Positions 8,803 to 17,203 of a stretch of DNA of 64,000 nucleotides are shown one piece after another. The stretch is from contig CAVWDE010000009.1 in NCBI GenBank assembly GCA_963753685.1, positions 55,646-119,645 of the forward strand, given 5' to 3'. Source of the stretch: DATAOG01 sp963753685. Its GTDB lineage: Bacteria; Pseudomonadota; Alphaproteobacteria; Geminicoccales; Geminicoccaceae. How positions within the stretch are numbered: the stretch's first letter is position 1; each line of letters starts with the position of its first letter. The translations under genes were made by a program, and so were the position numbers. The notes beneath the pieces were generated by a model that saw nothing but the letters and a program-made list of their open reading frames with translations, ran no database searches and was not told the DNA's origin.

Positions 8803-10086
8803 ATGGTGTCACCACAACGGATCATCCAGAGCGAGGCGCTGCTCCGCGAGCTGCTGGAGGCGGCGCTCGAGGCGGCCAGGCCGGCGCAGGCGATCCTGCC
8901 GCACCTGCCGCCGCCGCCCGCCGGGCGGACGATCGTGCTCGGAGCCGGCAAGGCGGCCGCCGCCATGGCGCAGGTCGTCGAGCGCCATATGCCGGGTGCG
9001 CTCGAAGGCCTGGTCGTGACCCGCTACGGTCATGGCGCCGAATGCGTCCAGATCGAGGTGGTCGAGGCGGCGCATCCGGTGCCCGACGCCGCCGGCCAGG
9101 ACGCCGCCCGCCGCATCCTGGCGCTCGCCGCCGGCGCCGGCCCGGACGATCTGGTGCTCTGCCTGATCTCGGGCGGCGCCTCGGCCCTGCTCGCGCTGCC
9201 GGCCCCCGGCCTGTCGCTTCAGGACAAGCAGGCGGTCAATCGGGCCTTGCTGGCCTCGGGCGCCGACATCGGCCAGATGAACGTGGTGCGCAAGCATCTC
9301 TCGGCGATCAAGGGTGGGCGCCTCGCGGCTGCGGCCCATCCGGCGCGGGTGGTGAGCCTTCTGATCTCGGACGTGCCGGGCGATGACCCGGCGGTGATCG
9401 GCTCCGGGCCGACCGTGCCCGATCCCTCTACCTTCGCCGATGCCCTGGCGATCCTCGAACGCTACCGGATCGCGCCGCCGGCCACGGTCCTCGAGCATCT
9501 GCGGGCCGCCGCCGACGAGACCCCGAAGCCCGGCGACCCGCGCCTGGCCGCCGCCAGCGCGATTGTGGTCACCAGGCCGCAGGCAGCCCTCGAGGCGGCC
9601 GCGGCGGTGGCCCGGGAACGCGGTCTCAACGCGCTCATTCTCGGCGATGCGATCGAGGGCGAGGCGCGCGAGGTCGCCAAGGTGCTGGCGGCGGTAGCCT
9701 TCCAGGTGCGCCGCCACGGCCAGCCGGCGGCGGCGCCCTGCGTGCTGCTGTCCGGCGGCGAGACCACCGTCACCGTGCGCGGCGGCGGCCGCGGCGGGCG
9801 CAACGCCGAGTTCCTGCTGGCGCTGGCCGTGCAGCTGAACGGCGCGCCCGGGATCAGCGCGATTGCGGCCGACACCGACGGCATCGACGGCAGCGAGGAC
9901 AATGCCGGCGCGATGATCACCCCGGACACGCTCGCGCGCGCCGAGGCGCTCGGTCTGGACGCCAAGGCCAGGCTCGCCGACAACGACGGTTACGGCTTTT
10001 TCAGCGTGCTCGAGGATCTGGTGGTGACCGGGCCGACGCTGACCAACGTCAACGATTTCCGGGCGATCTTCGTCGACCAAGCCTGA
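8803..10086 (+). CDS. gckA: glycerate 2-kinase (MOFRL family)
   Basis: 427 residues. Phosphorylates D-glycerate to 2-phosphoglycerate. The family is often mis-annotated as hydroxypyruvate reductase, but the sequence is the two-domain glycerate-kinase type: TIVLGAGKAAAAMAQ near residue 45, LVLCLISGGASALLALP at about 120, MNVVRKHLSAIKGGRLA at about 163, DVPGDDPAVIGSGPTVPDP at about 190, and the C-terminal MOFRL domain with VLLSGGETTVTVRGGGRGGRN and DTDGIDG. ATG at 8803 is followed by VSPQR. It could consume the glycerate made by gcl-glxR at 45-48 kb, although it lies 37 kb away. The downstream dehydrogenase starts 38 bases after its stop. Confidence 0.9.
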   Translation: MVSPQRIIQSEALLRELLEAALEAARPAQAILPHLPPPPAGRTIVLGAGKAAAAMAQVVERHMPGALEGLVVTRYGHGAECVQIEVVEAAHPVPDAAGQDAARRILALAAGAGPDDLVLCLISGGASALLALPAPGLSLQDKQAVNRALLASGADIGQMNVVRKHLSAIKGGRLAAAAHPARVVSLLISDVPGDDPAVIGSGPTVPDPSTFADALAILERYRIAPPATVLEHLRAAADETPKPGDPRLAAASAIVVTRPQAALEAAAAVARERGLNALILGDAIEGEAREVAKVLAAVAFQVRRHGQPAAAPCVLLSGGETTVTVRGGGRGGRNAEFLLALAVQLNGAPGISAIAADTDGIDGSEDNAGAMITPDTLARAEALGLDAKARLADNDGYGFFSVLEDLVVTGPTLTNVNDFRAIFVDQA

Positions 10087-10124
10087 GGTCGACGAGGGGC
10101 GAGGCAAGGTCCAGGGAGGTAGGG

Positions 10125-11183
10125 ATGCGCAGCTACCAGATCGTCGAATGGGGGCAGAGGGTCGAGCTGCGCGAGCAGCCGACGCCCGTGCCGCAGGGCA
10201 CCGAGGTCCTGCTGCGGGTGACGGCAGCCGGCATCTGCCACAGCGACCTGCACATCAACGACGGCTATTTCGATCTCGGCGACGGCCGGCGGGCCGAGCT
10301 CGCCAAACTCGGCGCCACCCTGCCGCTGACGCTCGGCCACGAGATCGTGGGCGTGGTCGAGGCGCTCGGGCCCGATGCCGAGGGTGCCCGGGTTGGCGAG
10401 GCGCGGGTCGCCTTCCCCTGGATCGGCTGTCGGCACTGCGCCATCTGCGAGCACGAGCGCGAACAGTGGTGCCTGACACCCAAGTTCCTCGGCGCCCGGG
10501 TGCCCGGCGGCTACAGCGACCATGTGATTGTGCCGCACCCGATGTACCTGGTGCCCTACGACGGCATCCCGACCGAGCTCGCCTGCACCTACGCCTGCGC
10601 CGGGCTGACCGCCTACAGCGCGATCCAGAAGGTGGCGCCGCTGCGCGAGGACGACTACCTGGTCATGATCGGCGCCGGCGGGGTGGGCTTGAGCGGCGTG
10701 CACATCGCGCCAGCACTCGTGCCCGCCAAGCTGATCGTCGTCGATGTCGACCCCGAGAAGCGTGCGGTCGCGCGTCAGGCCGGGGCGTTCGAGACCATCG
10801 ACAACGGCGCCCCGGATGCCGCCAAGAAGGTGCTGGAGCTGACCAAGGGCGGGGTCCGGGCGGCGATCGATTTCGTCGGTGCGCCGGCGACCGCCCGCTT
10901 CGGCATGGACGTGCTGCGCAAGGGCGGCACGCTGATCGTGGTCGGCCTGTTCGGCGGCGCGCTCTCGGTGCCCCTGCCGCTCCTGCCGCAGCGCTCGCTC
11001 AATCTGCGCGGCTCCTACGTCGGCACGCTCGAGGAGCTGCAGGCGGTCATGGCGCTCGGCCAGGCGGGCAAGGTGCCGCCGATCCCGCTCGACATCCGGC
11101 CGCTCGACGCCGCGCCGCAGGCGCTCGACGATCTGCGCGCCGGCCGCGTCCGCGGCCGCGTGATCCTCAAGCCCGCAGCCTGA
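10125..11183 (+). CDS. zinc-dependent alcohol dehydrogenase (MDR superfamily)
   Basis: 352 residues. The catalytic zinc site is visible in GICHSDLHI (Cys, around residue 38) and GHEIVG (His, around residue 73). The structural zinc lobe has four cysteines in GCRHCAICEHEREQWC (about 105-120). The Rossmann motif GAGGVGLSG is near 187, followed by an acidic residue in VVDVDPEKR, suggesting NAD preference. The substrate is unknown; related proteins act on sugars, aryl alcohols or formaldehyde adducts. It lies directly downstream of glycerate kinase with GGAGGTAGGG before ATG, so it may share that transcript. Confidence 0.88.
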   Translation: MRSYQIVEWGQRVELREQPTPVPQGTEVLLRVTAAGICHSDLHINDGYFDLGDGRRAELAKLGATLPLTLGHEIVGVVEALGPDAEGARVGEARVAFPWIGCRHCAICEHEREQWCLTPKFLGARVPGGYSDHVIVPHPMYLVPYDGIPTELACTYACAGLTAYSAIQKVAPLREDDYLVMIGAGGVGLSGVHIAPALVPAKLIVVDVDPEKRAVARQAGAFETIDNGAPDAAKKVLELTKGGVRAAIDFVGAPATARFGMDVLRKGGTLIVVGLFGGALSVPLPLLPQRSLNLRGSYVGTLEELQAVMALGQAGKVPPIPLDIRPLDAAPQALDDLRAGRVRGRVILKPAA

Positions 11184-11284
11184 TTCGGCGACATCGGCGG
11201 GTCGATCGCGGCGGCGGCGAAAAAGGCGACAAGGTGGCCAGCGCGTGCTAGCCTGAGTTGTCATAACAACGATGGGGACGCGCC

Positions 11285-12304
11285 GTGAACCGGAGCCTCG
11301 GCCATGGGTCGGAGGCCGCGTCCTGCGCGCCGCCGGATGACACGCCGGCGCGGCTGGAGTTTGCCCTCGAGGCTGCCAACGTCGGCACCTGGCAGTGGGA
11401 CCTCCAGACCGGACGCGTGCACTGGTCCGACAACCTCGAGGCCATCCACGGCTTGCCGCCCGGCTCGTTCGGCGGCGATTTCGCGAGCTTCCTTGCCGAC
11501 GTCGACCCGCGCGATCGCGAGGCGGTCATGGCGCGGGTCCAGGAGGTCATGGCGCGGGGCGGCGACTATCACGTCGAATACCGGCTGGCAGGCGTCGCCG
11601 GCGGCGAGCGCTGGGTCGAGGGCAAGGGCCGGATGGTCCTGGACGAGCAGGGCCGGCCCCTGCGCATGACCGGCGTGTGCATGGACATCAGCGAGCGCAA
11701 GCAGGCGGAGCGGCGGCTGGAGCTTGCCCTCCAGGAATTGCGCCACCGGGTCAAGAACATGCTGGCCGTGGTCCAGTCGCTCGCCAGCCAGACGCTGCGG
11801 CATGGCGGTTCGCTCGAGGCCTTCGCCGAGGCGTTCCAGGGGCGTCTCGTGGGGCTCGCCGGCGCCCACGATCTGCTGGTCGAAACCAACTGGGCGGAGA
11901 CCGGGCTGCGCGCTCTGATCGTGGCCCAGCTGGCACCCTTCCTCGAGCGGCAGGACCGGCTGACGCTCGCGGGCGAAGACGTGATGCTGCCTGCGAATGC
12001 GGTCCTGACCCTCGGCATGACCCTGCACGAGCTCGCGACCAATGCCGCCAAATACGGCGCGCTCTCGACCGATGCCGGCACGGTCGAGGTCACCTGGCGG
12101 CAGGAGCCGACGGCCGACGGCCAGGAGGTGGCGCTTCTCTGGCAGGAGCGCGGCGGGCCGAGGGTTGCGCCACCAGAACACAGGAGCTTCGGCACCCAGC
12201 TGATCGAGGCCGGCATCGCCCACGAGCTCGACGGCGCGGTCGCGCTCACGTTCGACCCCGACGGCGTGCGCTGCGAGCTGCGCTTCCCCAAGCCCGCCCG
12301 CTGA
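11285..12304 (+). CDS. PAS domain HWE-family sensor histidine kinase
   Basis: About 339 residues, soluble with no membrane segment. An N-terminal PAS/PAC sensor (about residues 22-135; NVGTWQWDLQTGRVHWSD at the start, GVCMDISERKQAE at the PAC end) is followed by an HWE/HisKA_2 phosphoacceptor domain (ELRHRVKNMLAVVQSL near 150, His as phosphoacceptor) and an ATPase domain with HELATNAAKYGALS (about 247) and the WQER and SFGTQLIEAG motifs that define the HWE group. These kinases are largely alphaproteobacterial and often feed the general stress response through PhyR. No response regulator is adjacent, so this is an orphan kinase. The PAS ligand is unknown. Confidence 0.9.
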   Translation: MNRSLGHGSEAASCAPPDDTPARLEFALEAANVGTWQWDLQTGRVHWSDNLEAIHGLPPGSFGGDFASFLADVDPRDREAVMARVQEVMARGGDYHVEYRLAGVAGGERWVEGKGRMVLDEQGRPLRMTGVCMDISERKQAERRLELALQELRHRVKNMLAVVQSLASQTLRHGGSLEAFAEAFQGRLVGLAGAHDLLVETNWAETGLRALIVAQLAPFLERQDRLTLAGEDVMLPANAVLTLGMTLHELATNAAKYGALSTDAGTVEVTWRQEPTADGQEVALLWQERGGPRVAPPEHRSFGTQLIEAGIAHELDGAVALTFDPDGVRCELRFPKPAR

Positions 12305-12386
12305 CCGCGCGACGCGCCGGCGGCTCGACGCGTTGCCGCGCGCATGCTATATTTGCTATCGATCTCGGTTTCGGGTTGATGGCGAC

Positions 12387-12650
12387 ATGGCTCAGTTGCT
12401 GGTGCGCAATCTCGATGACGATCTCGTCCGGCGCCTCAAGATGCGTGCGGTCACAGCCGGCCGCTCGGCCGAAGCCGAGCATCGCCTGATCCTGGAACAG
12501 GCGCTCCGGCCGGACGTCGAGGCCTTCAAGGAGCGCGCGCGCCAGCTGCGTGAGCGAACCAAAGGGAGGTGCACGGTCGAAGCGTGGGAGCTGATCCGCG
12601 CCGATCGTGACCGTGACTATTCTCCGCCGGACGATGTCGACGGCGATTGA
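12387..12650 (+). CDS. FitA/VapB-like ribbon-helix-helix antitoxin
   Basis: About 87 residues. The N-terminal strand and helices (LLVRNLDDDLVRRLKMRA, then SAEAEHRLILEQAL) are a ribbon-helix-helix DNA-binding domain of the FitA/Phd-like antitoxin group; the acidic C-terminus (DRDYSPPDDVDGD) would wrap the toxin. ATG at 12387 is chosen because the upstream in-frame residues are non-conserved. The toxin gene starts 6 bases after the stop. Family behaviour suggests autorepression of the pair. An AT-rich stretch at 12346-12370 (ctatatttgctatcgat) just upstream may hold the promoter. Confidence 0.85.
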   Translation: MAQLLVRNLDDDLVRRLKMRAVTAGRSAEAEHRLILEQALRPDVEAFKERARQLRERTKGRCTVEAWELIRADRDRDYSPPDDVDGD

Positions 12651-12656
12651 CGCTGC

Positions 12657-13073
12657 ATGGTGATCATCGACGCGAGCGTCGCGGTCAAATGGGTCGTCGA
12701 CGAGCCCGATGGCGACAAGGCGGAGAAGCTGCTCAGCGAGCCGCTTGCTGCCCCAGCCTTATGGATGGCGGAAGCAGCGAGTGCCCTTTGGAGCAAGTGC
12801 CGCCGGCAGGACATCAGCGAAGACGAGGTCCGACGGGCCTGCGTGACGTTGGCGCAGGCTCCAGTATTTCAGATCTCGCTCGAGCTGCTGTTGGCGGCGG
12901 CCATCGACTACGCGCTGACGCTGCAACATCCGGTGTACGACTGCTTCTATCTTGCCGCGGCGCAGATCCACGACACTCATCTGGTGACCGCAGACCTGCG
13001 CTTCGCGCGGCGCGTGGCCAGCCATCCGGACCATGCTGCGCGGGTCCGCTTGCTCACCGACTTGCCGGCGTAG
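12657..13073 (+). CDS. PIN-domain toxin (VapC/FitB family)
   Basis: 138 residues. PIN-fold ribonuclease with the four acidic positions visible: D5 in VIIDASVAVKW, E39 in MAEAASALW, D95 in VYDCFYLAAA and D113 in LVTADLRFAR. VapC-type toxins usually cut tRNA or rRNA; the target here is unknown. It is paired with the antitoxin immediately upstream. The TRAP transporter gene converges with only 20 bases between them. Confidence 0.88.
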   Translation: MVIIDASVAVKWVVDEPDGDKAEKLLSEPLAAPALWMAEAASALWSKCRRQDISEDEVRRACVTLAQAPVFQISLELLLAAAIDYALTLQHPVYDCFYLAAAQIHDTHLVTADLRFARRVASHPDHAARVRLLTDLPA

Positions 13074-13093
13074 ACTTCCTCCGCCGCGCTCCT

Positions 13094-15106
13094 TCAGGCG
13101 GCGAGCCGGGCGGTCCGGAGCTGGCGCCAGCCGACCGGGGTCAGCAAGATGAGACCGAGCAGCCCGCTCGGGATGCCGGGCGCGACCAGGAGCAGCGCGG
13201 CGGCGCCGGTCAGCAGCCGCTCCCAGAGGCTGAGCCGGTCCGCGAGGAAGCCGGTCAGCGCCACGCCCAGGCAGATCACGCCAAGGGCGCAGCCGAGCGT
13301 CGTGGTGAGGAACGGCAGCCAGGCGAAGCCGTCGGTCACGATCAGCATCACCGGCGCATAGGCGAACACGAACGGCACCAGGGCCTTGGCCGCGGCCAGG
13401 CGAAAGGCGGTGTTGCCCGTGCGCACCGGATCGGCGCCGGCGATGCTGGCAGCGGCGTAGGCGGCGAGCGCCACGGGCGGGGTGATGTCGGCGAGCACGC
13501 CGAAATAGAACACGAAGAAATGCGCGACCAGCGGTGCCAGGCCGAGCAGCCCCAGCGCCGGCGCGGCGACCGTGACCAGGATGATGTAGGTCGCCGTGGT
13601 CGGGATGCCGGCGCCCATCAGGATGCAGGCGATCGCGGTCAGCACCAGCGTGAAGAACAGCGCCAGCGCCTCGGCGCTGACCAGGCCGAACGGCACCTGC
13701 GGGGCGATCGCGCCGCCGAGATCGCTGGCCAGGCTGGTGATCATGAACGACAGCTTGAAGCCCATGCCGGTCAGCGACACGACCCCGATGACGATGCCGA
13801 CCGTGGCCGCGGCGGCGCCGACCGCGAGCGCGTATTTGGCGCCGAGCTGGAAAGCGTCGAGCAGATCGCCGACCCCGAGGCGGTCATGCGGCCGCAGCAG
13901 GCCGATCACGAGGCAGCCGGTGATGCCCCAGAAGGCGGCGAGATAGGGAGTGTGGCCGCGGACGATGATCCCGACCAGCAGGATCAGCGGGATCAGGCTC
14001 AGCCAGTTGGTGCGCAGGACGCGGCCGAGCGGCGGCAGCTCGTCGGCGCGCAGCCCGCGCAGGCCCAGGCGCCTGGCCTCGAGATGGACCATGGTGAACA
14101 CGCCGAGGTAGTGCATCAGGGCAGGCACCAGGGCGGCGAGGATGACCTCGCGGTACGGGATCTGCAGGAACTCGACCATGATGAAGGCGGCGGCGCCCAT
14201 GATCGGCGGCGTGATCTGGCCGCCGGCGCTCGCGGTCGCCTCGACCGCAGCGGCGAAGTGGGCGGGATAGCCGGTCCGGCGCATGGCCGGGATGGTTAAG
14301 GCGCCGGTGGTCACGGTGTTGGCGATCGAGGAGCCCGAGATCATGCCGAGCAGCGCCGAGGCGACGATCGCGACCTTGGCCGGCCCGCCTGCGAACCGGC
14401 CGGCGACGACCGAGGCCAGATCGATGAACAGCTGGCCGAGCCCGATCCGGGTCGCGAGCACGCCGAACAGGACGAAATGGAAGACGTAGGTCGCGACCAC
14501 CCCGACCGCGATGCCGTAGATGCCCTGGCTGGTCAGATAGAGGTGATTGACCAGGCCGGTCCAGCTGGCGCCGGGATGCACCAGCACGCCCGGCGCATAC
14601 TGGCCGAACAGGGCGTAGACGATGAAGATCAGGCCGATCAGCGGCAGGGTCGGCCCCATCGCGCGCCGGGTCGCCTCGAGCACCAGCGCGATCATGACGG
14701 TGCCGAAAGCGACGTCGATCCTGAGCGGCGCGCCGACCCGGAAGGCCAGGTCGTCGAATACATAAGGGACGTAGAGCGCGGCCAGCGCGACCGCGAGCGC
14801 CAAGAGCCAGTCGAGCAGGGGCAGGCCGCCCGGTCGCCAGGACGAGGCCGACGGCGGCGAAGCCTGGCGCGCCCGGCGGCCGCCGTAGACCAGGAAGATC
14901 AGGCTCAGCACCAGGGCCAAGTGGATGCCGCGATGGGTGGCGTCGCGCAGCAACCCAAAACCCGCGGTATAGTAATGAAACGCCGAGAGGCCAACCAGCA
15001 GGCCGCCGACGATCCAGGACGCGGGCGCGGCGAGCGGCCGGAAGCTCGTCTCCGGGTCGATCACGGCCACGGTGGCAGGCGCCACGAGCGGCTGAGACCT
15101 CACCAT
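13094..15106 (-). CDS. TRAP transporter permease, fused small and large subunits (TAXI type)
   Basis: 670 residues with many hydrophobic helices: an N-terminal DctQ-like four-helix part (about residues 30-200) fused to a DctM-like large permease (about 200-640). The fused TRAP large domain shows MISGSSIANTVTTGALTIP, ATASAGGQITPPIMGAAAF and LMGAGIPTTATYIILV. Fused permeases typically work with TAXI-type binding proteins, and one lies upstream on the same strand at 16202-17203. An IS481 element now separates the two genes, so expression of this permease may depend on IS-derived or secondary promoters. The substrate is unknown; TAXI systems import organic acids or amino acids driven by ion gradients. 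Confidence 0.93.
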   Translation of the reverse strand: MVRSQPLVAPATVAVIDPETSFRPLAAPASWIVGGLLVGLSAFHYYTAGFGLLRDATHRGIHLALVLSLIFLVYGGRRARQASPPSASSWRPGGLPLLDWLLALAVALAALYVPYVFDDLAFRVGAPLRIDVAFGTVMIALVLEATRRAMGPTLPLIGLIFIVYALFGQYAPGVLVHPGASWTGLVNHLYLTSQGIYGIAVGVVATYVFHFVLFGVLATRIGLGQLFIDLASVVAGRFAGGPAKVAIVASALLGMISGSSIANTVTTGALTIPAMRRTGYPAHFAAAVEATASAGGQITPPIMGAAAFIMVEFLQIPYREVILAALVPALMHYLGVFTMVHLEARRLGLRGLRADELPPLGRVLRTNWLSLIPLILLVGIIVRGHTPYLAAFWGITGCLVIGLLRPHDRLGVGDLLDAFQLGAKYALAVGAAAATVGIVIGVVSLTGMGFKLSFMITSLASDLGGAIAPQVPFGLVSAEALALFFTLVLTAIACILMGAGIPTTATYIILVTVAAPALGLLGLAPLVAHFFVFYFGVLADITPPVALAAYAAASIAGADPVRTGNTAFRLAAAKALVPFVFAYAPVMLIVTDGFAWLPFLTTTLGCALGVICLGVALTGFLADRLSLWERLLTGAAALLLVAPGIPSGLLGLILLTPVGWRQLRTARLAA

Positions 15107-15169
15107 GGGGGCCAGAGCTCGTCAGCTGCGGGCGAGATGCGACCCGGCGACCGCCGCCATTTGCCGCCG

Positions 15170-15175
15170 GCTAGC
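15170..15175. repeat. left copy of IS target duplication GCTAGC
   Basis: GCTAGC here is repeated exactly at 16201-16206 on the other side of the insertion element. The palindromic CTAG core matches the known target preference of IS481-type elements (NCTAGN). Confidence 0.85.
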
Positions 15176-16200
15176 TGTCGTTGCTATGAAGGTTGTTCAT
15201 CCGAGGCATGGGGTTGAAGCTGTGGTTGTGAGACCTGAACAGCTGCCCCGGGAGCCTCGGATGAACGTCCATAAGCATGCGCGCATGACGGTCCATGGTC
15301 GACTCCTTCTGGTCCAGCGGGTGCGCCAAGCCGGCTGGCAGGTGATGGCCGCAGCGGCGGCGGCCGGGATCTCCGAACGCACCGCCTACACCTGGCTGGC
15401 ACGGTATCGGGCGGGCGGCGAGCGCGCCCTCCATGATCGCAGCTCGGCGCCCGCCCGATCGCCCCACCGGCTGCCCGCCGCGACCATCGCCATGATCGAG
15501 CGCCTGCGCCGCCAGCGCTGGAGCGGCCCGCGCATCGCCCGCGCCCTGGGCCGGCCGGTCTCGACCATCGGCACCGTGCTGCGCCGGCTCGGGCTCGGCC
15601 GCCTGAGCGCGCTCGAGGTCAAGCCGCCGGTGGTCCGCTACCAGCGCCGCGCGGCCGGCGAGCTGCTCCACATCGACACCAAGAAGCGCGGCCGGATCGC
15701 CGGGCTGGGCCACCGGGTCACCGGCGACCGGCGCGGCCACCGGGCGCGCGGGCTTGGCTGGGAATACCTGCACGTCGCGATCGACGATGCCTCGCGCCTG
15801 GCCTACACGGAAGTCCTGCCCGACGAGCGCGGCGAAAGCTGCGCCGGCTTTCTCGCGCGCGCCGCCGCCTGGTTCGCCGGCCTCGGGGTGCGCATCGAGC
15901 GGGTCATGACCGACAACGCCTTCGCCTATACCCACGCGCGCGCCTTCAAGGCCGCCCTCGCCGAGCTCGGCGCCCGCCACCTCACCACGCAGCCTTACCG
16001 GCCGCGCACCAACGGCAAGGCCGAGCGCTTCATCCAGACCGCCCTGCGCGAATGGCTCTATGGCCGGCCCTACGCCAGCTCAAAGGCGCGGGCCAGCGCC
16101 ATGCCGGCCTGGCTGCACTGGTACAATCACCACCGACCCCATGCCGGCATTCACGCCGCTACCCCTGCCAGCAGACTGAACAACCTCCTTGGCAACAACA
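15176..16200 (+). mobile_element. IS481-family insertion sequence, apparently complete
   Basis: About 1025 bp flanked by a GCTAGC duplication. The ends are imperfect inverted repeats starting TGT: TGTCGTTGC...AGGTTGTTCA on the left (15176-15199) and, read inwards from 16200, TGTTGTTGC...AGGTTGTTCA. The 24-bp arms differ at only four positions. It holds one transposase gene on the plus strand. It sits between the two genes of a TRAP transporter operon transcribed the opposite way. The exact duplication and open reading frame argue for a recent, possibly active insertion. Confidence 0.9.
15195..15266 (+). promoter_or_regulatory. stem-loop covering the transposase start codon
   Basis: GTTCATCCGAGGC at 15195-15207 is perfectly complementary to GCCTCGGATGAAC at 15254-15266, which contains the transposase ATG (15261). 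A second nested pair, AGCTGT (15218-15223) and ACAGCT (15239-15244), lies in the loop. In a transcript that enters from outside the element the 13-bp stem would hide the start codon and part of the GGGAG ribosome site. A transcript initiating inside the loop would leave it free. The protective role is inferred by analogy with IS10/IS50. Confidence 0.6.
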
Positions 16201-16205
16201 GCTAG
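15261..16205 (+). CDS. IS481-family transposase
   Basis: 314 residues. An N-terminal winged/HTH region (GWQVMAAAAAAGISERTAYTW, then RLPAATIAMIERLRRQRWSG) precedes an rve integrase catalytic domain. The DDE triad is visible as D in LLHIDTKKRG (about 139), D in IERVMTDNAFAY (about 220) and E in RTNGKAERFIQTAL (about 257). The C-terminus has HWYNHHRPHAGI, typical of the family. ATG at 15261 follows GGGAG. The TAG stop at 16203-16205 lies wholly inside the right GCTAGC target duplication, so the stop codon is supplied by the target site. Confidence 0.93.
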   Translation: MNVHKHARMTVHGRLLLVQRVRQAGWQVMAAAAAAGISERTAYTWLARYRAGGERALHDRSSAPARSPHRLPAATIAMIERLRRQRWSGPRIARALGRPVSTIGTVLRRLGLGRLSALEVKPPVVRYQRRAAGELLHIDTKKRGRIAGLGHRVTGDRRGHRARGLGWEYLHVAIDDASRLAYTEVLPDERGESCAGFLARAAAWFAGLGVRIERVMTDNAFAYTHARAFKAALAELGARHLTTQPYRPRTNGKAERFIQTALREWLYGRPYASSKARASAMPAWLHWYNHHRPHAGIHAATPASRLNNLLGNNS

Positions 16206-16206
16206 C
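16201..16206. repeat. right copy of IS target duplication GCTAGC
   Basis: Exact copy of the six bases at 15170-15175. Its CTAG core provides stop codons on both strands: TAG for the transposase (plus) and TAG for the TRAP binding-protein gene (minus, 16204-16202). Confidence 0.85.
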
Positions 16207-17203
16207 GCAGCAGGCCGACCTCCCGATAGTAGCGCTCGGCGCCCGGATGCAACGGTATGCCGATGCCATCGAGCGCGGTCTCCAGCGTGATCGACGTGCC
16301 CTTGGCGTGGCCGTGGTCGAGCAGCTGGCGCGCGGTCGGGGTCCAGAGCGCCTTGGTGATGCCGTAGACCAGGTCCGCGTCGACCTCGGCGCCGACCACC
16401 CATTGGGCGCCGACGCTGATGGTCTGGGTCTCGCCGATGCCCTCGTAGACGCCGGCCGGGATCACCTCCTTGCTGAAGAACTGGTACTTCTTGAGCAGGG
16501 CGTCGACCTCGGGGCCGGCGATCGGGACCAGGTCGCAGCCGACGCTGGAGGCGAGCTCGACCACCGACCCGGTCGGGTAGCCGGCGACGATGATGAAGGC
16601 GTCCAGCTGATTGTCCCGGATCTTGCCGACCGCCGGGCTCGGCTTGATGTATTCGGGCTTGATGTCGGCCTCGGTCAGGCCGAACGCCTTGAGGATGATG
16701 CGGGCGTCGACCAGGGTGCCCGAGCCCGGCTCGTCGAGCGAAACGCGCTTGCCCTTGAGGTCGCGCACCGAGTGGATGTTGGCGTCCTTGCGGGTGACGA
16801 TGTGGATGCTCTCCGGGTAGAGGCTGGCGATCGCGCGCAGGTTGGCGACCTTGCCCTTGCCCTTGAAGATCCCGGTGCCGGTGTAGGCCCAGTAGGCGAC
16901 GTCCGACTGCACGAAGCCGCTCTCCAGCTCGCCCGATTTGATGCCGTTGACGTTGGCGACCGAGCCGTTCGAGCTCTGCGCGATCGCGACCAGGCCGGGC
17001 ACGCCGCAGCTGCCGCCCTGCTCGCAGGGCCGGGCGCCCGGCGGGCTCGAGATGATGTCCGCGATCAGGCCGCCGATCGGATAGTAGGTGCCGGCAACCC
17101 CGCCGGTGCCGATCCGGAAGAACCGCATCTCCTGCGCGTGGACGGAGATCGTTGCGCCAAGCGCGGCGAGCAGGGCGACGGCAACGAGCCTGCGCAGGGC
17201 CAT
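16202..17203 (-). CDS. TAXI family TRAP transporter substrate-binding protein
   Basis: About 333 residues with a Sec signal peptide (ALRRLVAVALLAALGATISVHAQ). The TAXI family is recognised from FRIGTGGVAGTYYPIGGLIAD at the mature N-terminus, SVRDLKGKRVSLDEPGSGT at about 155, and DAFIIVAGYPTGSVVELA at about 215. Two cysteines in CEQGGSCGVPG probably form a disulfide. ATG at 17203 is preferred because AGAGG lies 6 bases upstream and the signal peptide starts there. The stop codon lies in the IS target site; the reading frame was preserved because the insertion duplicated that site. The partner is the permease at 13094-15106. Confidence 0.93.
   Translation of the reverse strand: MALRRLVAVALLAALGATISVHAQEMRFFRIGTGGVAGTYYPIGGLIADIISSPPGARPCEQGGSCGVPGLVAIAQSSNGSVANVNGIKSGELESGFVQSDVAYWAYTGTGIFKGKGKVANLRAIASLYPESIHIVTRKDANIHSVRDLKGKRVSLDEPGSGTLVDARIILKAFGLTEADIKPEYIKPSPAVGKIRDNQLDAFIIVAGYPTGSVVELASSVGCDLVPIAGPEVDALLKKYQFFSKEVIPAGVYEGIGETQTISVGAQWVVGAEVDADLVYGITKALWTPTARQLLDHGHAKGTSITLETALDGIGIPLHPGAERYYREVGLLR

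Noticed and set aside
12647..14299. 550-codon plus-strand frame opposite the TRAP permease
   Set aside because: Low-complexity Gln/Arg/Asp-rich shadow of a clear membrane-protein gene and of the PIN toxin.
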